Shown here one piece after another: positions 1 to 13,600 of a stretch of 64,000 nt of DNA; positions within the stretch are counted from its first letter, which is position 1, and each line of letters starts with the position of its first letter. This DNA comes from Corbicula japonica (Eukaryota; Mollusca; Bivalvia; Venerida; Cyrenidae): positions 558,001 through 622,000 of the forward strand of contig JAZAYU010000257.1 of NCBI GenBank assembly GCA_038501625.1, read 5' to 3'. The position numbers were made by a program, and so were the translations under genes. Below the pieces are notes generated by a model. The model ran no database searches. It saw only the letters and a program-made list of their open reading frames with translations, and had not been told where the DNA came from.

Positions 1-445
1 ATATAGGAGTGTTGCCATGTAAGAGTGTTGCCATGTAAGAGTGTTGCCATGTAAGAGTGTTGACCATGTAAGAGTGTTTACCATGTAAGAGTGTTGACCA
101 TGTAAGAGGGTTGACCATGTAAGAGTGTTGACCATGTAAGAGTGTTGACCATGTAAGAGTGTTGACCATGTAAGAGTGTTGACCATGTAAGAGTGTTGAC
201 CATGTAAGAGTGTTGGCCATGTAAGAGTGTTTGCCATGTAAGAGTGTTGACCATGTAAGAGTGTTTGCCATGTAAGAGTGTTGACCATGTAAGAGTGTTG
301 ACCATGTAAGAGTGTTGACCATGTAAGAGTGTTGACCATGTAAGAGTGTTGATCATGTAAATGTGCCTATCATTGTCTGCTATGTTAGATTGTTGACTTG
401 TGTAGCATGTAAGAGTGTTTGCCATGCTAGAGTGTTGATCATGTC
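1..445. repeat. 17-bp minisatellite, left array
   Basis: About 21 copies of a 17-bp unit (GACCATGTAAGAGTGTT with G/T variants) run from the window edge to about 356, then decay to about 445. The array probably continues to the left. Because 17 is not a multiple of 3 and the unit has no stop on the minus strand, a long open frame crosses it; this is not evidence of a gene. A degenerate array of the same unit lies at 40,790-41,078 in block B. Confidence 0.9.
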
Positions 446-797
446 TTTTGAAATCACAGAATATAAACACTTTTTGAAAAAAAGTTCTTTTTTTCCAACC
501 TGTTCGGGTACCATGTAATACATTAAAGAGAATTGTTATCCAAGATGCCATGTGAAGTGTAAAAATGCGTAAGTGCAGAAAATCACGAAAAGTCGTAAAC
601 TTTATTGTATAGAAACTGTCATTTAAAGTAACAGACTTTTCAATCTGATTAAAATGATCTTCTAAAAGCCGCTTCGCTGTCATTTTGTTAGATCTGACTT
701 CAGCGAGATAAGAACTTTTTTGCAAGTTTCTGGAAAGTCAGGTGTGGTGCAAATGCTTGAAATAAAAAACGTGCCACTAATTTGTTCGCAACATTAA
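446..797. other. No gene seen
   Basis: AT-rich unique-looking DNA between the minisatellite and the 550-bp tandem duplication. No coding, RNA or repeat signal was recognised. Confidence 0.5.
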
Positions 798-1896
798 AGG
801 ATAGGAATAAAGGAGTCGGATCTATTCAGGATGCACGAGATGGTAAAAACAAATTCTGACAGCATCGATTCTGTATGGAAGTATATCCCACTGTTGAAGT
901 ACATCCAGCTATCTACTAGTTTAATCCAACTGAAATAAAAACATACATGTACTAAAACAAATAACAAGATAAGACTCTATGGTTTTACGGTAAGAAGTAT
1001 AATTGTATTGCTCACAAACATAGCTGAACTCAATTCATAGTTCAGGCGTGAAAAAAAAACCATGTTGTATTTCCCACTCCTGCAACCAACTGGCCAGTTC
1101 GAAACAAATATGGATATCACAAGCAAAAGTTGTTCAGGTAAAGTATAATTTGCCTTCAAATCTGGAGATCACTTTCCCAACGGCTTTCCCAGTTATTGGC
1201 TTCGATCTGCGACCATCAATCATGCTCAGTTTCATTTGTAATTCAATTTAAAAAAGGTTATAAATAGTTACGTTCAAAGAACAAAACAAAACGTTGATAG
1301 GTATTCAGTTCCTTTCTGAAAGTAATTTCATTTCTAATACGTTTTTGAGGATAGGAATAAAGGAGTCGGATCTATTCAGGATGCACGAGATGGTAAAACA
1401 AATTCTGACAGCATCGATTCTGTATGGAAGTATATCCCACTGTTGAAGTACATCCAGCTATCTACTAGTTTAATCCAACTGAAATAAAAACATACATGTA
1501 CTAAAACAAATAACAAGATAAGACTCTATGGTTTTACGGTAAGAAGTATAATTGTATTGCTCACAAACATAGCTGAACTCAATTCATAGTTCAGGCGTGA
1601 AAAAAAAACATGTTGTATTTCCCACTCCTGCAACCAACTGGCCAGTTCGAAACAAATATGGATATCACAAGCAAAAGTTGTTCAGGTAAAGTATAATTTG
1701 CCTTCAAATCTGGAGATCACTTTCCCAACGGCTTTCCCAGTTATTGGCTTCGATCTGCGACCATCAATCATGCTCAGTTACATTTGTAATTCAATTTAAA
1801 AAAGGTTATAAATAGTTACGTTCAAAGAACAAAACAAAACGTTGATAGGTATTCAGTTCCTTTCTGAAAGTAATTTCATTTCTAATACGTTTTTGA
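798..1896. repeat. 550-bp tandem duplication
   Basis: Positions 798-1347 and 1348-1896 are near-identical head-to-tail copies. Only a handful of differences are visible, such as one A fewer in an A run near 1396, a shorter A run near 1600 and T to A near 1780. The last 120 bp of the unit is homologous to 41,225-41,670 in block B, where only one copy is present, so the duplication is recent and specific to block A, or an assembly artefact. Confidence 0.9.
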
Positions 1897-3040
1897 TCTT
1901 AAAAAAGTATTCTATCGTTTCTAGACATTTTTTGTTGCTGGATAAAATGGGTAATGATTATGGCCAGAGCAATTATTGTTAAACTCGGCATCTATTCTTT
2001 TGTAAAAGATCAGAATATAACTTTCAAGACTGAATTGCATTTATTGCAGTGTTTTTGCACTCGATAATACTCTGCTTAATCTATGTCATAGATCTGTGCC
2101 AAGTACCTGCTATCATAAATGGGTCAGTCATGAATGGGAGTAGTTACGGTATGTAATACAGTAAATATGTTTACAATTTGTGAAAAAAAAATCATTTAAT
2201 ATTTTGAAATACAGGAAAACCATAGGCTAAATTCACTGTCTCGTCAGTGAGTCAATGTCACATTGAACATCACATGAGTGTTTTGAAAACAAAAACATTA
2301 TGAAAACACACACCATTTAGTCACGGACACATGCCTGATCAAGCTAGGAATCTTGTTTATGACCATTCGATTAACTAGTCGCTTAAAATTTTATCTCTAA
2401 AACGTCATTGTCTCTTTATTATAGCCACATCATAATTGCTTTCAGTCTTGTATGATATTATACATTAAACAAACAAACAACCAGTTAGGGGATACTGAGA
2501 GCTTTATTACGAACTTACTACAGCTCTTAATAAAAGCAGCGCGCCATACAATTGCTCATATAAATACATATATATATATATAACCTGAGACACAATACTA
2601 AGTGCACATAAATATATGTAGCTTAACAAATACTAATTTGCGTAATATGTATACATAAAGCTTAACATGCAAATTGCGTAATATGTAAGTAATTATTTAC
2701 GTAATTTTTGTGCAAAGTGACTTACATGAACATCAATACAAAGAAGATGTATGTATCGACCTAGCTAAAAGATTTCAGACTAAGGGAGGGTAAGGTTGGG
2801 GAAATTAAACTACAACCGCATGATAGGAAACTGAAACGCGCAATGCCTTGGGATTCAAGATTGCAGCCAAAACTCTCAGTCCCAGAGGGAGACACGTGGT
2901 CAGAGGTCAGCAGACAGTGAAGCGCAGGGGATGCTCGTTTTCTAAATCTAATTTAGAAACTTAATTCATCTCAACTTATGTTCCCCCACTTAATGAAGGG
3001 GTTTAGGCGGAGGGAGGGGGTATTTGCTCTTTCTCTGGAA
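1897..3040. other. No gene seen
   Basis: AT-rich non-coding DNA with a short (TA)n at about 2,567-2,583. No supported exon or mobile element. In block B the equivalent interval is occupied by a small TA-flanked element and a LINE fragment. Confidence 0.5.
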
Positions 3041-3401
3041 CTAGAAATGTCACATTTTTTTACAGGAGACTTAAAAAACGGTATCTCTTGACGGGATGCG
3101 TTGTTTTAAATTTAAAGAGGGTTTTGTAAGCAGGTAATTTCAAATAGGCCTTTGTATATATTCTCTTTGTATTTTTTATCAATGTTTTATCACGAGTGCT
3201 AGTATTACGGATCGGGTCATTTTTGTGGAAGAGAATCTCATGAATCTTCTCACTTCTCAGGTTCGAGCTGTCCCTGACGTTTCATCAAGGTTCTTGTTTC
3301 AAATAAATAGAAAAGTGTGTTTTGTTCATCGCGTCTTAATTGTCTTTAAAAAGTTTAAATTGATTAAGAGCTGTTTCTCATTTCTTTAGTTTGTCGGGAG
3401 G

Positions 3402-3406
<5 letters not shown>

Positions 3407-3458
<52 letters not shown>
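3407..3458. repeat. (GA)n microsatellite
   Basis: About 26 uninterrupted GA dinucleotides. It marks the left junction of a 3.3-kb stretch present in block A but absent from block B, where a (GGCA)n/(GACA)n tract sits at the equivalent point. Confidence 0.95.
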
Positions 3459-3460
<2 letters not shown>

Positions 3461-6345
3461 CTGGTCCTACCGTAACTACGAGGACTTTTGCAAGGTTTTT
3501 AACCCACATTGTGGGGTCTCGAAAATAATGTGCTGACATTTACCGGTCCCCGAAACTACGGTGGTCTAATTTTACTATAAATAGTCCAAAATGAAAAAAA
3601 AATCAGTTGCAGCAATGTCCCCACAGTGTTTTGAAAATCTCTCAAAAGTCTTATTTTGCACCATAAATGCTCAATAGAGTTCTTGTCCTCACAAAATCAA
3701 GAGAGTTCTTGTCCTCACAAAAAAGAGAGAGTTCTTGTCCTCACTACTTCTTACTTGATACCAGGGTTAAAATTGGTGGAGGGGCAACTTGTTTACTCAA
3801 TGGCTATTAAGAAAAAAATCCAACACCACATGGCCTTAAGCAGTGGTACTCGGGTGATTGTCCTTGGCCACCTACTTAATGCAGCTTTATCAGTACTAGT
3901 TCAATATGTTCTTATGCACATTAGCCAGAGCAGAAATAAAATGTTGGAAGTTTATTTATTTATTTGTTTTTTCTCTGTATATGTCTGATTAAAAATGACT
4001 CTTTCACTACCTGGAAGCATTATATTTTTAAAACTTGGAAATGCAAACAGTATTAAAAAAAGGTTGAACAAGAAGGAATGGTCCATGAAAGCAAACGTTG
4101 CATAATGAAATCAAAGGATGAAATCACTAGAATATTACTTGTTTACAAGTATAACTATTCCAATTTGAGCATGTCATTATTACTCTTAGTTCGTCATTAC
4201 AGTACTGAAAATTATGAAATTGACATTTTTTCCGATTCCGATCCGGTCCGCTTTCGATCCTAATGTCATCTATAACCGATCCGATTCCATTCCCATTGCG
4301 GTCCAATTCCAATTCGATTGCACTCCAATTTTTTCACTCCAGACAATGCGCTCCAAACGATCATTACGCTCAAACCGATTCTTCCGATTCCGATCTTTTC
4401 GCTCCCGATTTTCATTGGTCATTAACTATAACGCCAAACAATGAGCTCCAAACGATCTTTACACTCAAACCGATTCTTCCGATTCCGATCTTTTCGCTCC
4501 TGCTTTTCATTGGTCATTACTTATAACGCATATCGCGCTGAATTTACATTTCTGTGACATTTTTCTTATTAGCAGTTTTGTTTAATTTTAATGTTTAAAC
4601 ACAGTGGATACTAACAAAGTAAAGTGATTATTTTTGATCTAAAATGACGTCTTACTAAATTTTACATCAGTTTAATGTAAGAGTTTATAACATCGCAGTT
4701 TTAAAATATAAGCGTAAATAACACCCGATACAAGTGAGATTCATGTTCATTTGAGATGTTTAGGAACCCAGCTGGTTTGGCGTAAATCAAGTCAGTAAAA
4801 GCCTTTGGTCCGTATGCATCAATAAGCAGTTATTAAAACTTTTTAGCCTAAATTTACGGTAAGCTCTAGGAAGTACAACATGCAGAATATACCGTTGAAG
4901 AGTTAAACAGCTTTTTAGCATAATGTACGCTGATTGAAGTTTTGAAAGACTTTATAAGAATATTCGTTCCGTTTTGCGTAATTTATGCTGTAACATAGAA
5001 GTAAAACTTGTTGAAAACATCGATAATAAACTTATTTAAATGTGAATATCGTGTTTATTTCTTTGTTTTTCACCGCTGAAATCAAAGGGAAAAATAGTTT
5101 CTCTTTTAGTTTCGGACAGCGTTTATGGTTTATATTTCATACTGGACTTAATAAATGTTTACGTTCAAAAGTGTTTATTAGCATTAAATACAGTTCAGTT
5201 GTGAATCTCCTTACAAAAAAAATACATTAACGCCATAATGAAGCACGGGTGAATGTACATGTTCGTTATTTCTCTCCTTGTGTAAGAAAAATTATTATGT
5301 ATTTTCGCTTATAGGGCACTTTATACAAAAAGGTTCCAAACTTAATTTCAATAATATCTTCGTGTGAATGGCAAACCACCATTTACTATTATATGTTTTC
5401 AGTTTAATTTACAAAATTATCGTTAAATTAGTTTTAATTACTAGTGTTTGATAGCAGAAAACTCAATTAAATTATTGTCAAAAGTTGCTTTGTTTAAAGT
5501 CGTTAAAAGAATCGGAAGAATCGATTTGGATCGCTACTATATATAACTGAAAAACTATAAATAGAAGCGATCCGAACCGTTCCGGTCAAAACGCTCCGGT
5601 CTTTTCACTCCAAGCGATCCAAACGCTCAAGGCGATTCGGATCCGGTCAAAACGCTTCGGTCTTTTCACTCCAAGCGATCCAAACGTTCAAAGCGATTCC
5701 GATCCGGTCAAAATCCTCCGGTCTTTTCACTCTAAGCGATCCAAACGCGATTCGCTTCGATTCCATTCCGTTTCCAATTCGATTGCGCTTCCATTGCGCT
5801 CTTAATGGGATCGGTTTGCGGTAAGATCCTCGTGTATGACCATTAGTAATAAATTATAATGCTTCCTCCGGACTGATATTATATCACTGATAGTGGAGTT
5901 ACAATGGCTAGAAAATACTTTCTCATTATCTATCCAGACGAAAAGGTCTGGCTATGATAGATAATTTTTTCACTACAATAACAAATTACATGTATAGCAG
6001 CCATCCCTGGATTAGCAACTTTTGAGCCAGTTGTCACTCCACAGGCTGCGTCCTCTTTAATACTGTGAACTTGAGAGAGTTCTTGTCCTCACAAAAAGAG
6101 AGAGTTCTTGTCCTCACAAAAAAGAGAGAGTTCTAAAGTCCTCACAAAAAAGAGAGAGTTCTTGTCCTCACAAAAAAATCTCTCTACTTCTTACCCAGTT
6201 GTCATACTGTAAATTTTAAAGTAAGATATTGTAAATAGCACAGTTTGTGATATATCTGACCTTATTTAGTAACGATAACACCCCTGGAACTGGTAGTCCC
6301 CACAAGTACGAAGTGGGTCCTCGTTGTAACGGTAGGACCAGACAG

Positions 6346-6394
<49 letters not shown>

Positions 6395-6680
6395 GTAAAA
6401 TGGTGGACATTTTCACCATATTTTACCGGACTCTGGGGACCTATCGTAATTCTGGGGACATTGTGTGGGTCCCCAATGTTACGGTAGTGCATTAAAATCC
6501 TTACGTCATGGTGAGGTCATAAAATGTATTAATAGCTATGTCCCCTCAAAAATGAGAGTAATGAAAACTTGATCTGACCCCATATATCATATAGGAAATC
6601 GAGAGAGGTGTCCCCAGAATGCGAGAGAGTTCTAAGATACCGTAACTGCGGGGACTCAAAACCAGGGAGAGAGCCAGAGA
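3459..6680. repeat. Composite repeat insert between (GA)n tracts
   Basis: This stretch has no counterpart in block B and is bounded by GA-rich tracts. It contains: a 26-bp minisatellite built on AGAGTTCTTGTCCTCAC at 3,677-3,745 and again at 6,071-6,175; two 95-bp units rich in CCGATTC at 4,350-4,530; three roughly 62-bp units built on TCCGGTCAAAACGCTCCGG at 5,580-5,760; a second (GA)n at 6,350-6,390; and scattered GGGGAC and TTACGGTA motifs. The motif GGTCCTACCGTAACTACGAG after the left (GA)n recurs inverted before the right one at about 6,319-6,340. It may be a composite non-autonomous element; no coding frame is credible. Confidence 0.6.
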
Positions 6681-7084
6681 GAGAGAGATTTTGATCTGAA
6701 TCTGATACAAATTGATTTCTTCGTTTTAAATTATGTGACAGGTTATTTCAAATAGACAATATAAGATTTAAACAATTGACACCTAATTAAAGAGTTCATT
6801 ATGATAAATAATGTTCATTACCGAGGAAAATGTATGCTTGATATAAACGTTAAAAAATATTATGAATTAAGACAATCTTGTTAAACTTTAGTTGAAAGTA
6901 TTAAAACGGCAGAGATTTTGTCTGTCCACATTTTGTTACACAATGATCACGTTTTGATGACAAGTTCATTTTTTAGAATTTAAAACAGTTCATACCGACG
7001 AGAACAAGTGCACGCAATCAAATTGGGCGTTCATGCTTCCTTTAACATAAGTTTTTACGGGTACCATGTTCTATTTATTTGGTT
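6681..7084. other. Block A anchor, no gene seen
   Basis: AT-rich DNA homologous to 44,090-45,050 of block B, including a well-kept stretch around 6,945-7,045. No coding signal. Confidence 0.5.
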
Positions 7085-7880
7085 ATGCAATGATCGGTTT
7101 CAAAAGACGCCGCAAACAATTAACAAAAATAAGAACCCGAGAAGTTAATGATTTGGAACTGTCAGTGGCAAAACAATTTGTCACTTGGGGGGGGGGGGGG
7201 GGGGGTTAAACCAGGTTCTAGGCTGCACCAACCTCTCACCTGCTCCAAACGGTTTTCAAAACTATCAAGTACAAGTTGTCATGGTGAAATAACTCCAACC
7301 CACCCATCCAATCGACATTTTGCTAGCAAAAGCAAACATATAAATAATAAGAAGCTGTCATCATTGTAAAGTAAAAGGGGGGATATGCAATAACCTTAGA
7401 GCCCTTGGAGTCAAATCAGCAAGAACATGATGACAGGGATATAAGGATTAGATCAAGCGTCTAGGTTCTTTTACAAGATATCCCTATAAACCTTCAAAAA
7501 CTCGTAAACCCCTGCCACCGTCGAGCAACCAAATCGGTAAGTACGATAACGATTAACTGTAGATAAGATAATCATCACGCATAACTGAGCGCTGTAGAAT
7601 ATCATGATTTTAACCTTTCTTTTTGAATTTACAGATGATTTTTACGAATAACATGGAGAAAATAATATTGCCATTTATGTTCTTAAGTTTATCAATTAAA
7701 TCTCAAAACCAATCAGGCTGTGGAATACGTTGTTATACAGTATTTTTAAACTGCACCTGTATTTTATAATCACATCTGGGTATCGGCGATAAAACTTGCA
7801 AAAAGGTGTTCTTAATTTGCCTGATACCGATAACCTTTTTTAGAAAGTGTTTCTGTTATGCAAAGATTACATTCATTGAA
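7085..7880 (-). mobile_element. RT element 3' fragment, copy 1
   Basis: Minus-oriented fragment of the same reverse-transcriptase element as at 36,290-37,618. It shares the 3' untranslated segment (for example GTGGCAAAACAA and CCAGGTTCTAGG) and the C-terminal coding region, matching up to the sequence TGCAAAGATTAC near 7,860, where it is 5'-truncated. The coding part is frameshifted. A run of about 19 G at 7,188-7,206 replaces the GGGGG of the other copies. The truncated end lies exactly where a 1-kb tandem duplication starts. Confidence 0.7.
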
Positions 7881-9793
7881 ATGGAGTGAGTTTTTCATCA
7901 TTAGTGGTCAAAGTCTATGTCGATGTTCATATTAGACATTGTATAATTTAAAATAATAAATCCATGAAGGAAACATTGTTTGATTCCTTTTTTTTTACAT
8001 TTTTCACAATTTAGCACATTTGGAAAAACACTTAAAATAACGAATTTTTAAGAAATCAGTCGAACATGCTCGGTGGAGAATGTATGTGAATATTCCTGAT
8101 TAGCATTATTTCACTTTTTACGTTGACAGTTATAGACATTTATATCACAACCCTTGATCCAGGTTGACTGGCATTCGATATTTACACAAGTTAATATAGG
8201 TTCTCCCAAACGATGGTGTTGCATACACGAAGGTGATCATGGACATGTTAACTTCTTCGGTTAGTCACAACTCAATATCTCCACAAGTATGCAACTCGAG
8301 ATTTCAGTTGCCTCAATACATAAACACTGCATATAAACCGATTGTATCATATGCCGGATATAGCAAGGTGATTGCATGGCTGCGATATAAACAATTCGTA
8401 AATAACACATTGAAAACGGAATTATTAGGATCATTTTAAGTACCTTCAACAAAAACAAGTACGTTAAATTTTGTATAGTCCTTATTGGTTGTAATACCAT
8501 TTGTTTTGCGCATATATAGGGATAAAAACTTGAAAAATTGCATTTAATCACAAGAATGACCCACATGATTATATCAAAATACTGTTATTATCTACAAATA
8601 AACGCTCTGATGCACGAATGCATACTAGTTATATGACTCTATGACATTAATATAAAGATTATAACATTACAATATTGCTTAAAATGTATAGATAGTGTAA
8701 ATTATTCAAATGTTTGAGGGGTGTGTTTCGTTATGAATGTATCATCTATAGCATTAACATACTATCGTTTATAGCAAACACACCTATTTCTTTTGTATCA
8801 TGTAGTGCGATCTTCGATGAATGATACCGATTACCGTTTTTAAAAAGTGTTTTTGTTATGCAAAGATTACATTCATTGAAATGGAGTGAGTTGTTCATCA
8901 TCAGAGGTCAAAGTCTATGACGATGTTCATATTAGACATTGTATAATTTAAAATAATAAATCCATGAAAAGAACATCGTTTGATTCCATTTTTTTTACAT
9001 TTTCACAATTTAGCACATTTGGAAAAAACTTAAAAAAACGAATTTTTAAGAAATCAGTCGAACATGCTCGGTGGAATATGTATGTGAATATACCTGATTA
9101 GCATTATTTCACTTTTTACGTTGACAGTTATAGACATTTATATCACAACCCTTGATCCAGGTTGACTGGCACTCGATATTTACACACGTTAATATAGGTT
9201 CTCCCAAACGATGGTGTTGCATACACGAAGGTGATCATGGACATGTTAACTTTTTCGGTTAGTCACAACTCAATATCCCCACAAGTATGCAACTCAAGAT
9301 TTTGAGTTGCCTCAATACATAAACACTGCATATAAACCGATTGTATCATATGCCGGATATAGCAAGGTGATTGCTTGGCTGCGATATAAACAATTCGTAA
9401 ATAACACATTGAAAACGGAATTATTAGGATCATTTTAAGTACCTTCAACAAAAACAAGTACGTTAAAGTTTGTAAAGTCCTTATTGGTTGTAATACTATT
9501 TGTTTTGCGCATTTAATCACAAGAATGACCCACATGATTATATCAAAATACTGTTATTATCTACAAATAAACGCTATGATGCACGAATGCATACTAGTTA
9601 TATGACTCTATGACAATAATATAAAGATTATAACATTACAATATTGCTTAAAATGTATAGATAGTGTAAATTATTCAAATGTTTGAGGGGTGTGTTTCGT
9701 TATGACTGTATCATTTATAGCATTATCATACTATCATTTATAGCAAACACACCTATTTCTTTTGTATCATGTAGTGCGATCTTCGTTGAATGA
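7823..9793. repeat. 1-kb tandem duplication
   Basis: Unit 1 (7,823-8,822) and unit 2 (8,823-9,793) align over their whole length at clearly high identity. Unit 2 lacks about 20-30 bp near 9,510. Unit 1 begins inside the RT element fragment and runs into block A sequence matched by one copy in block B (45,485-45,900). The duplication therefore arose after that element inserted. A 39-bp piece of the unit (8,666-8,704) also turns up inside the LINE ORF1 at about 16,045. Confidence 0.85.
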
Positions 9794-9956
9794 TTTTCCA
9801 ATAATCTGTATCACTTATGGCGATGCCGTTTGCTGATTTTATCAAGTTTATGCTTTTAGGTAAGATGAAGGAGTTCGTCAACATATATTGTCTATACAAA
9901 TCGGGTATATTAATAAAACAGAATGATAAAACAATAGTGACTAAAGATTATTGTTA

Positions 9957-10037
9957 GTTTGGAGGCTTGTATAAAAATTAAACTGTCAGGCCCATCGCAG
10001 CTGGGCGACCGTTTAATTTTTCATACAAACCTCGAAA
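9957..10037. repeat. Short hairpin next to LINE target site
   Basis: An 80-bp imperfect inverted repeat. The arms are built on TTGTATAAAAATTAAAC and GTTTAATTTTTCATACAA, around a second small stem (GGCCCATCGCAGCTGGGC). It sits 35 bp from the LINE target-site duplication. Its nature is unknown; it could be a miniature foldback element. Confidence 0.5.
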
Positions 10038-10617
10038 TAAACTATAAACTGTTTTTGTAACTGATAAATTGGCATACACATAGTTTAGTTTAATTAGTTT
10101 TAGTTTAATCATATTTTATTGCTTATAATAATACATGTAGTTCTCTAGTACAGTAGTAGTTTTAGTTTAACATTGAAAATTTTGGAACAATTAATTTTTT
10201 TTACAGAATATTACAATAAATAAGCAAATGGGTTGGGCTACAAGTTTTTTCCAACATTAGCAGACAGCCCGTCCCTTTGTGTCACTATTAACATCAAACA
10301 ATATGGTACAACATTATCATTATTCTAACATATTCAAATTTTGCCTAGAGTTAATGACATGAACAGAAATGGTTGTTTTATGAGAAAGGGAAATTTAACA
10401 ATTCGTAACGTTATAAAAACAAAAAGCAAACTTAAGCAAAACGTAATTTTAGATTTATAAGAAGAGAATGAAAAAAAGAAAGAAAGAGATTTGATGCGCC
10501 ATCACAAGCCAAGCCGACGAACCCAACACCCCCACACTCCATTCCTGCAATTGCCCTAAATAACAATCAAAGATTCACAAAGGACAATGATTTTGGTTCT
10601 AATGTATTGAATGTCGA

Positions 10618-13600
10618 TTAGTTTTGCTGATCAAAGCGTTTAGTAGCTTTAATGTATTTTTGTACTTCGGAGAAGATGAAGATATTCTCTTCTACGATAA
10701 GGTTTTCGATGCCACAAAGAAGTTTATTTGTATTCAGTGGGTGAAATAACCGAGTATTGATAAACAGTTGATGTCTTTGAGTTCTAAATCGTGGGCATTG
10801 GAAAAAGAAATGTTCTGCATTTTCAAATGCATACCCGCATTCGCACATTAGGGAATTTTTAATATGATTTATGAAGAGATCGCCGTTTAAATTACTGCAA
10901 CGGTTTCTTAAGCGAGCATGAAAAATTTGTTCACGACGCTCGCCAGTTAAATAATATGAGGGAACTAGTGGAGGTTTAAATATTTCTTTTAGTTTAAGCT
11001 TAAATAATGAAAGTGTTTCAATATTTCTCAGATCATCATCTACCGGTAATTCATTCCACAATTTAATAGACGAGGGTATCACAGATTTATTAAATATCTC
11101 GGTTCTTATATGCCGTGTAACAAAATCACTTCGGTTTCGAAGGTGATAAGGATTTGATTCCTCGACAGTAAAGGGAAATAGTTCTTTTAGATATGACGGC
11201 AAAATACCTTGTTTATATTTTTGAATTCAAGTTAACTTTTGCATTTTTCTTCGATCTGCAAGGGAAACCCAACCTATTTCATTAATTAATCTTTCTATTG
11301 ATACTGAACGTGTTAACCCGGTGACAATTCTTGCAGCTTCATACTGTATTTTTTCTAAGGTATCTTTTTCATAGATAGTACAATTATCCTAAATGACAGC
11401 AGCGTATTCTAGAATAGGTCTTAGGTATGATATATACATTTGATTTAAAGTGGTTCTCTTTAATTTAAATTTAAGCATTCGCATCGACCCTAAGATGCTT
11501 AAAGATTTTTTAATGATATTAGATATGTGTTCGTGCCAAGTTCCATCGTCGCTTAGAGTAATTCCAAGATGCTTATGATGTTTTACAAAGCTTAATTCAG
11601 AGTTATCAAAGTATAGTAGGGGCAAGGGTACATTTGATCTAGAGAGAAATAAGACTTCCGTTTTAGCAGGATTGAACTGCACTAACCATTGTTTAGACCA
11701 TAGTAAAGTTTGGTTAAGGTCTTCATTTAAAGTATTTTCTATGAAATCGATGTCGTTAGAAGATACTGCTAGAGAACTGTCGTCAGCAAATAATCTAGTG
11801 ATACTCAAAAGCGACTCGGAAATGTCATTGACGTATATAAGGAATAGTAAGGGCCCAAGCACGGACCCTTGAGGTACACCAGCGCTTATTTGTTTAGAAT
11901 TTGAAAACGTTGATCCAACAAAAACTCTTTGACATCGATTTTCTAGATAGCTTGATAACAAGATAAGTAAATCCCCAGAAATTCCTATTTGCTTAAGTTT
12001 AAATATTAACCCTTTATGCCAAACTCTGTCGAAAGCTTTGGATATATCGCAGAAAATTATACATGTAGACTTTTTCTCATCAAATGCTTTGCATATATGA
12101 TGGTAAATATCTATAAGTTGATAAACCGTTGAATGCTGTGGTAGAAAACCCGACTGATTTTTGTAAATGAGGCAGTTTGCAATTAAGTAATTATATAAAT
12201 GTTTGAATACAGCGCGTTCCATAACTTTTCCTAGGCAGCTTATTAATGATATTGGTCTATAGTTAGACGGTTTGTCTCTATCACCTTTTTTTTTAAACAG
12301 AGGCATTACGTTAGCTTGTTTCCAGATGGTTGGATAACATTTTTCTCTTAAAGATCTATTAAATAAGATACTTAGCGGACGGCATAAAGTTTTACAAGAC
12401 TCTTAAAGCATCCGATGACTTATGCCGTCTGGACCGCTTGCTTTGTTAATAACAAGATTACTTAAAACATCGGTATTTCTTGTTCCGTTATAAAGATAGT
12501 ATCGATTGAGGAATTATTTTTTTAGAAAATGTTGGTAAATTGATATTAGTGTCGTTGAGCGACGATATAGAAACAAAATAATCATTTAACGTATTTGCTT
12601 TGTCAAAGTCAGAAACAGAATAGCTGTTGTCAGGGTTCAAAAGTGGCGGTATTGTTTCGTAATTACAATTTTCTTTCATAAGCATTCTCACCAGTTTCCA
12701 ATACTGCTTAGGATTCGTTTTATTAGTTTCACTAAGTGTAAATTCTATATTGGTGTTAAACGCCTTTCTCGCGAATTTTTTCATGTTGTTAACTCTATTT
12801 CGGATTTGTTTATACGTGAACCAGTCCGACGATTTTCCAGTTTGAATAGCAATTTGTTTTTGTCGGTCGCGTTTACGAGACATGTTTCTAATTGTAGAAT
12901 TATACCAAGGTTTATCGTTTGGACGAATAGTTACCATCTTTGACGGAATACATTTATGAATCAATTCTAAGAATTTTGATTGGAACCTATCACAGGCTGT
13001 ATCAATGCTGTTTTCAGAAAGAAATGACCAATCACTAGAATGAATTAAATTATTCAGAGATTTATAATCTGCATGTTTGTAATACCAGACCCGTCTTTTA
13101 TAAGAAGAGATAGGTCTTACCTCGGCCTGTATATGAACGAAAGTACCATAGTGATCACTAATATCGCTTGACGTATTTATCACACCTGAGTCTAGCGGAG
13201 TAATACAGTTTGAAATAATAATCGGATCTAGGAGGGTTCTTGAAGTATTCGTTACCCTGGTAGGTTCATTAATAACATTAATTAGATTAGTTAGGTGTAA
13301 TATGTCCTTTAATTTGTGATTGTTTTGGTTTAATTGATCCTCATTTATATCACCTAGGCAGATAACATTATTACATAAATCGACAGCTTTCTCTAAGCAA
13401 ATATTAGTTCTTTCCCAAAAATCAGTAGTAGAATTAGGTGGACGGTAAATAGTGCAGACAAGGTAAGTTTTATTAAGATCTTTTATTTCTATCCATAAGG
13501 ATTCTGGTAAGTAGTTTTCCAGTTCAATAATTCGTTTTGGCCTCAGCTGCGAAGAGACATAGTCCAAAAACCCACCCGAATGAGCAGTATTGTCTTTACG

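Noticed and set aside
78..725. 215-codon open frame on the minus strand over the 17-bp minisatellite
   Set aside because: The repeat has no stop in that orientation in any frame, which generates a long open frame; no gene features were seen.
6216..6495. Three overlapping frames over the (GA)n tract
   Set aside because: Microsatellite translation (Arg-Glu or Leu-Ser repeats), no independent support.
11672..11872. Plus-strand frame within the LINE
   Set aside because: Antisense shadow of the reverse-transcriptase domain.
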